Shown here: positions 34,691-36,390 of the stretch, piece after piece
How positions within the stretch are numbered: the first letter of the stretch is position 1
How the letters are laid out: every line of letters begins with the position of its first letter
Source: Bacteroidales bacterium UBA4363
GTDB taxonomy: Bacteria; Bacteroidota; Bacteroidia; Bacteroidales; Paludibacteraceae
NCBI GenBank assembly: GCA_002393965.1
Contig: DGSL01000012.1
Location: forward strand, 1,788-38,177
Length of the DNA: 36,390 bases
Reading direction: 5' to 3'
Program-made: the position numbers and the translations under genes
Notes under the pieces: model-generated
Seen by the model: only the letters and a program-made list of their open reading frames with translations
Databases searched by the model: none
Told to the model about the DNA's origin: nothing

Positions 34691-35851
34691 ATGAATCAGA
34701 CAGTGAAACAGATGACATCGTTCATTGTGATGGATATTTTGGAGCGTGTGGAGAAAATGCGTGCGGAGGGAGTGTCGGATATTATCTCCATGGAGGTGGG
34801 TGAACCGGATTTCGATATTCCATCGTCTTCCAAGAGTGCTGTCGAACAGGCCTTGCGGAGATCAAATACGCACTATACTCACTCGCTCGGTGACGAGCCA
34901 CTGAGACAGGCCATCTGTGACCTCTACAGACGGGAGTACGGCGTGGAGGTGACATCCGACCGAGTGATGCTGACATCGGGATCGTCTCCGGCTATTCTCA
35001 TGGCGATGCTATTGTTGTGTAACCCGGGCGATGAAGTGATCCTCTCCAATCCTGGTTATTCCTGTTACGCCAATTTCGTCCGTGCCGCACATGCCGTTCC
35101 TGTCGAGGTCCCTGTGGATGCTCATACGGGATTCTGTTACGATGTCCGGGAACTGCATTCGTATATCACGCCACGCACAAAGGCCATTTTTGTCAATTCA
35201 CCCATGAACCCTGCCGGTACGCTGATGTCTCCGGAGGTCATGAAAGAGATTGCCTCGCTCGGACTTCCGGTCGTCAGTGATGAGATCTACCACGGACTCG
35301 TCTATGAGGGTAAGGCACACAGCATGCTTGAGTTTACGGACAATACGTATGTGCTCAACGGATTCTCCAAGCGGTTTGCCATGACTGGGCTGCGTCTGGG
35401 ATATATGATTGCGCCTCAGGCATCCATGCGGGACTTGCGTACGCTGCAGCAGAACCTGATGATTTGTGCACCGTCCTTATCTCAGAAGGCGGCGCTGGCG
35501 GCACTGAACGAAGCCTTGAAAGAGGGAGGGGATGCGGAACGCATGCGCCATGCCTATGACGAACGACGACGCTTCCTGGTTCCAGCTCTGCGTTCCATAG
35601 GATTCATGATTGAGTCCAACCCTGCCGGTGCCTTTTATGTCTTTGCCGATGCACGCCGCTTCCTGAACGATTCCCGTTTCCCGTCCGATTGCTATGGACT
35701 GGCTCTCGACCTGCTCGAACACACACATGTGGCTGTTACGCCAGGTATTGACTTTGGCAGTAGGGGAGAAGGCTACCTTCGTTTCTCCTACGCCACATCT
35801 CTTGAAAACATTCAGGAGGCAGTGAGAAGACTGAAAGACTACCTTTCTTGA
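34691..35851 (+). CDS. Pyridoxal-phosphate aminotransferase, class I/II
   Basis: A 386-residue fold-type I aminotransferase of the aspartate-aminotransferase superfamily. The PLP lysine is Lys227 in NGFSKRFAMTGLRLGY; GEPDFDIP, TSGSSPAI, SNPGYSCYANF, NSPMNPAGTLMS and VVSDEIYHGLVYEG are the usual substrate and cofactor segments. Substrate choice within this family cannot be read from the sequence; aspartate, alanine or aromatic amino acids are all possible. It has no visible operon partner except the T9SS plug gene 33 bases before it, and it ends at a terminator. Confidence 0.88.
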   Translation: MNQTVKQMTSFIVMDILERVEKMRAEGVSDIISMEVGEPDFDIPSSSKSAVEQALRRSNTHYTHSLGDEPLRQAICDLYRREYGVEVTSDRVMLTSGSSPAILMAMLLLCNPGDEVILSNPGYSCYANFVRAAHAVPVEVPVDAHTGFCYDVRELHSYITPRTKAIFVNSPMNPAGTLMSPEVMKEIASLGLPVVSDEIYHGLVYEGKAHSMLEFTDNTYVLNGFSKRFAMTGLRLGYMIAPQASMRDLRTLQQNLMICAPSLSQKAALAALNEALKEGGDAERMRHAYDERRRFLVPALRSIGFMIESNPAGAFYVFADARRFLNDSRFPSDCYGLALDLLEHTHVAVTPGIDFGSRGEGYLRFSYATSLENIQEAVRRLKDYLS

Positions 35852-35858
35852 TTGACAG

Positions 35859-35893
35859 CGATAGGGTGGAGATTCTTATCTATCGTTTTTTTT
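35859..35893 (+). terminator. Terminator after the aminotransferase gene
   Basis: CGATAG (35859-35864) pairs with CTATCG (35880-35885), followed by eight T. It is the only strong signal before the AT-rich gap to the XRE gene. Confidence 0.75.
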
Positions 35894-35999
35894 GATTTAT
35901 TTGGCATGAAAACAACACTCCATCAGTCAGATAGGTGGATTTTTTATTTTTGATTTAGAAATTGGTAAAAAAAACAATATTGGGGCTTCTGTGTTCATG

Positions 36000-36044
36000 T
36001 TTTAGCAATTCATAATGATTGATGCTAAAAATTCGCTATCTTAG
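36000..36044 (+). promoter_or_regulatory. Inverted repeat and -7-like element before the XRE gene
   Basis: TTTTAGCA (36000-36007) is the exact complement of TGCTAAAA (36023-36030), with a 15-base spacer. Seven bases later TATCTTAG (36037-36044) is one mismatch from TAnnTTTG. The repeat would overlap the -33 region, a suitable place for autorepression by the XRE protein. Confidence 0.4.
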
Positions 36045-36086
36045 TTATCTTCAAAATATTATTGGGATAGTAAAGACTTAAACCGA

Positions 36087-36284
36087 ATGAAAGTAGTGCC
36101 AGCCGATAAAAAGCGCACGAATAAGTGGCTGTCCGACAAACTCGGCAAGGATCCTGCTACAGTGTCCAAGTGGGTCACCAATACCACCCAGCCCAGCCTT
36201 GAAGCTCTCATTGCAATAGCAAATGCGCTTGAAGTGCCTGTGCAGGAGTTGGTGAGACAGGATGAATTCAATCAAGAGAAATAA
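36087..36284 (+). CDS. Small XRE-family helix-turn-helix regulator
   Basis: A 65-residue protein made almost entirely of one helix-turn-helix: RTNKWLSDKLGKDPATVSKWVTNTTQPSLEALIAIANALEVPVQELV. Such single-domain proteins act as transcriptional repressors or C-proteins and are often found at the head of restriction-modification or other defence loci; the downstream gene is cut off, so this cannot be confirmed. The ATG at 36087 is the only start codon at a sensible place; the frame is open upstream but has no other start near by. An inverted repeat precedes it. It is followed six bases later by a short ORF and then an overlapping gene start. Confidence 0.85.
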   Translation: MKVVPADKKRTNKWLSDKLGKDPATVSKWVTNTTQPSLEALIAIANALEVPVQELVRQDEFNQEK

Positions 36285-36290
36285 GTCAAA

Positions 36291-36368
36291 ATGACGTACG
36301 AAGCAAGAGCAGAGCTAAAGCTTGTTTTGGCTATGCCTTGCAAGAAGGAAGAAGACGAAGTCAAATGA
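36291..36368 (+). CDS. Possible 25-codon ORF following the XRE gene
   Basis: A short ORF (MTYEARAELKLVLAMPCKKEEDE, then VK) begins six bases after the XRE stop and ends in the overlap TGA/ATG with the next frame. It may be a small coupling peptide or a leader, or may not be translated. No family is recognised. Confidence 0.35.
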   Translation: MTYEARAELKLVLAMPCKKEEDEVK

Positions 36369-36390
36369 TAACAAAAGACGAGATACAAGA
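36365..36390 (+). CDS. Start of a downstream gene, cut by the window edge
   Basis: ATG at 36365 overlaps the previous stop (ATGA) and opens a frame reading MITKDEIQ up to the last base. Only eight residues are visible, so no function can be given. The ATGA overlap and the XRE gene upstream suggest that it is the next gene of the same operon. Confidence 0.45.

Overview
The window looks like chromosomal DNA of a member of the Bacteroidales (Bacteroidota), possibly Prevotellaceae-like; this is inferred from gene content, not a database match. Supporting signs are repeated Bacteroidetes-type -7 promoter elements (TAnnTTTG, twice with a TTTG box 20-21 bases upstream), a type IX secretion (T9SS) plug protein, a secreted enzyme with a T9SS-like C-terminal tail, DUF4293 and DUF5606 proteins, and an S16 ribosomal protein with a long alanine-rich tail. 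Nearly all of the DNA is ordinary chromosome. The accessory pieces are a polysaccharide block, a HigBA toxin-antitoxin pair and a possible new locus that begins at the right edge.

Layout. 1-303: non-coding DNA with three small hairpins. 304-1437 (minus): rfbB, divergent from rpsP (1620-2195), which ends at a strong terminator. 2354-10419: a surface-polysaccharide block read in one direction from a clear promoter at 2291-2322. It encodes a NodB-like deacetylase, a polyprenyl-phosphate sugar transferase, a FemAB/GNAT-like protein, a Wzi-like outer-membrane protein and three UDP-GlcNAc(3NAc)A enzymes (aminotransferase, N-acetyltransferase, dehydrogenase). 10540-15081: a DUF4293 membrane protein and a 1345-residue alpha-2-macroglobulin-like protein with a TonB-plug-like module. 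15387-16066: higB-higA. 16206-19293: an Lrp/AsnC regulator divergent from metY-metA, which encode methionine synthesis through O-acetylhomoserine. 19396-21822 (minus): penicillin-binding protein 1A.

22038-25483 holds small housekeeping genes: a Dabb protein, Ogt, DUF1294, a flavodoxin, a radical SAM/SPASM protein and DUF5606. 25663-29019 is a large secreted pectinesterase-like protein. 29416-34657 is mntP, ubiE/menE-type methyltransferase, mutS2 and the T9SS plug gene, with mntP preceded by a possible 200-base structured leader. 34691-35851 is a class I/II aminotransferase. After a terminator, a small XRE regulator, a 25-codon ORF and the first codons of an overlapping downstream gene run off the end.

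How the genes fit together. The 2.3-10.4 kb block supplies sugar-nucleotide synthesis, initiation, modification and surface anchoring of a polysaccharide, but no polymerase, flippase or ordinary glycosyltransferase is present, so it is one part of a larger pathway. metA and metY match each other: MetA carries the acetyl-CoA-type Glu111 and MetY uses O-acetylhomoserine. The T9SS plug and the pectinesterase tail indicate type IX secretion in this organism. I found no clear-cut new system. The best leads are the mntP leader, the A2M/plug architecture, the altered pectinesterase active site and the regulator-led locus at the right edge.
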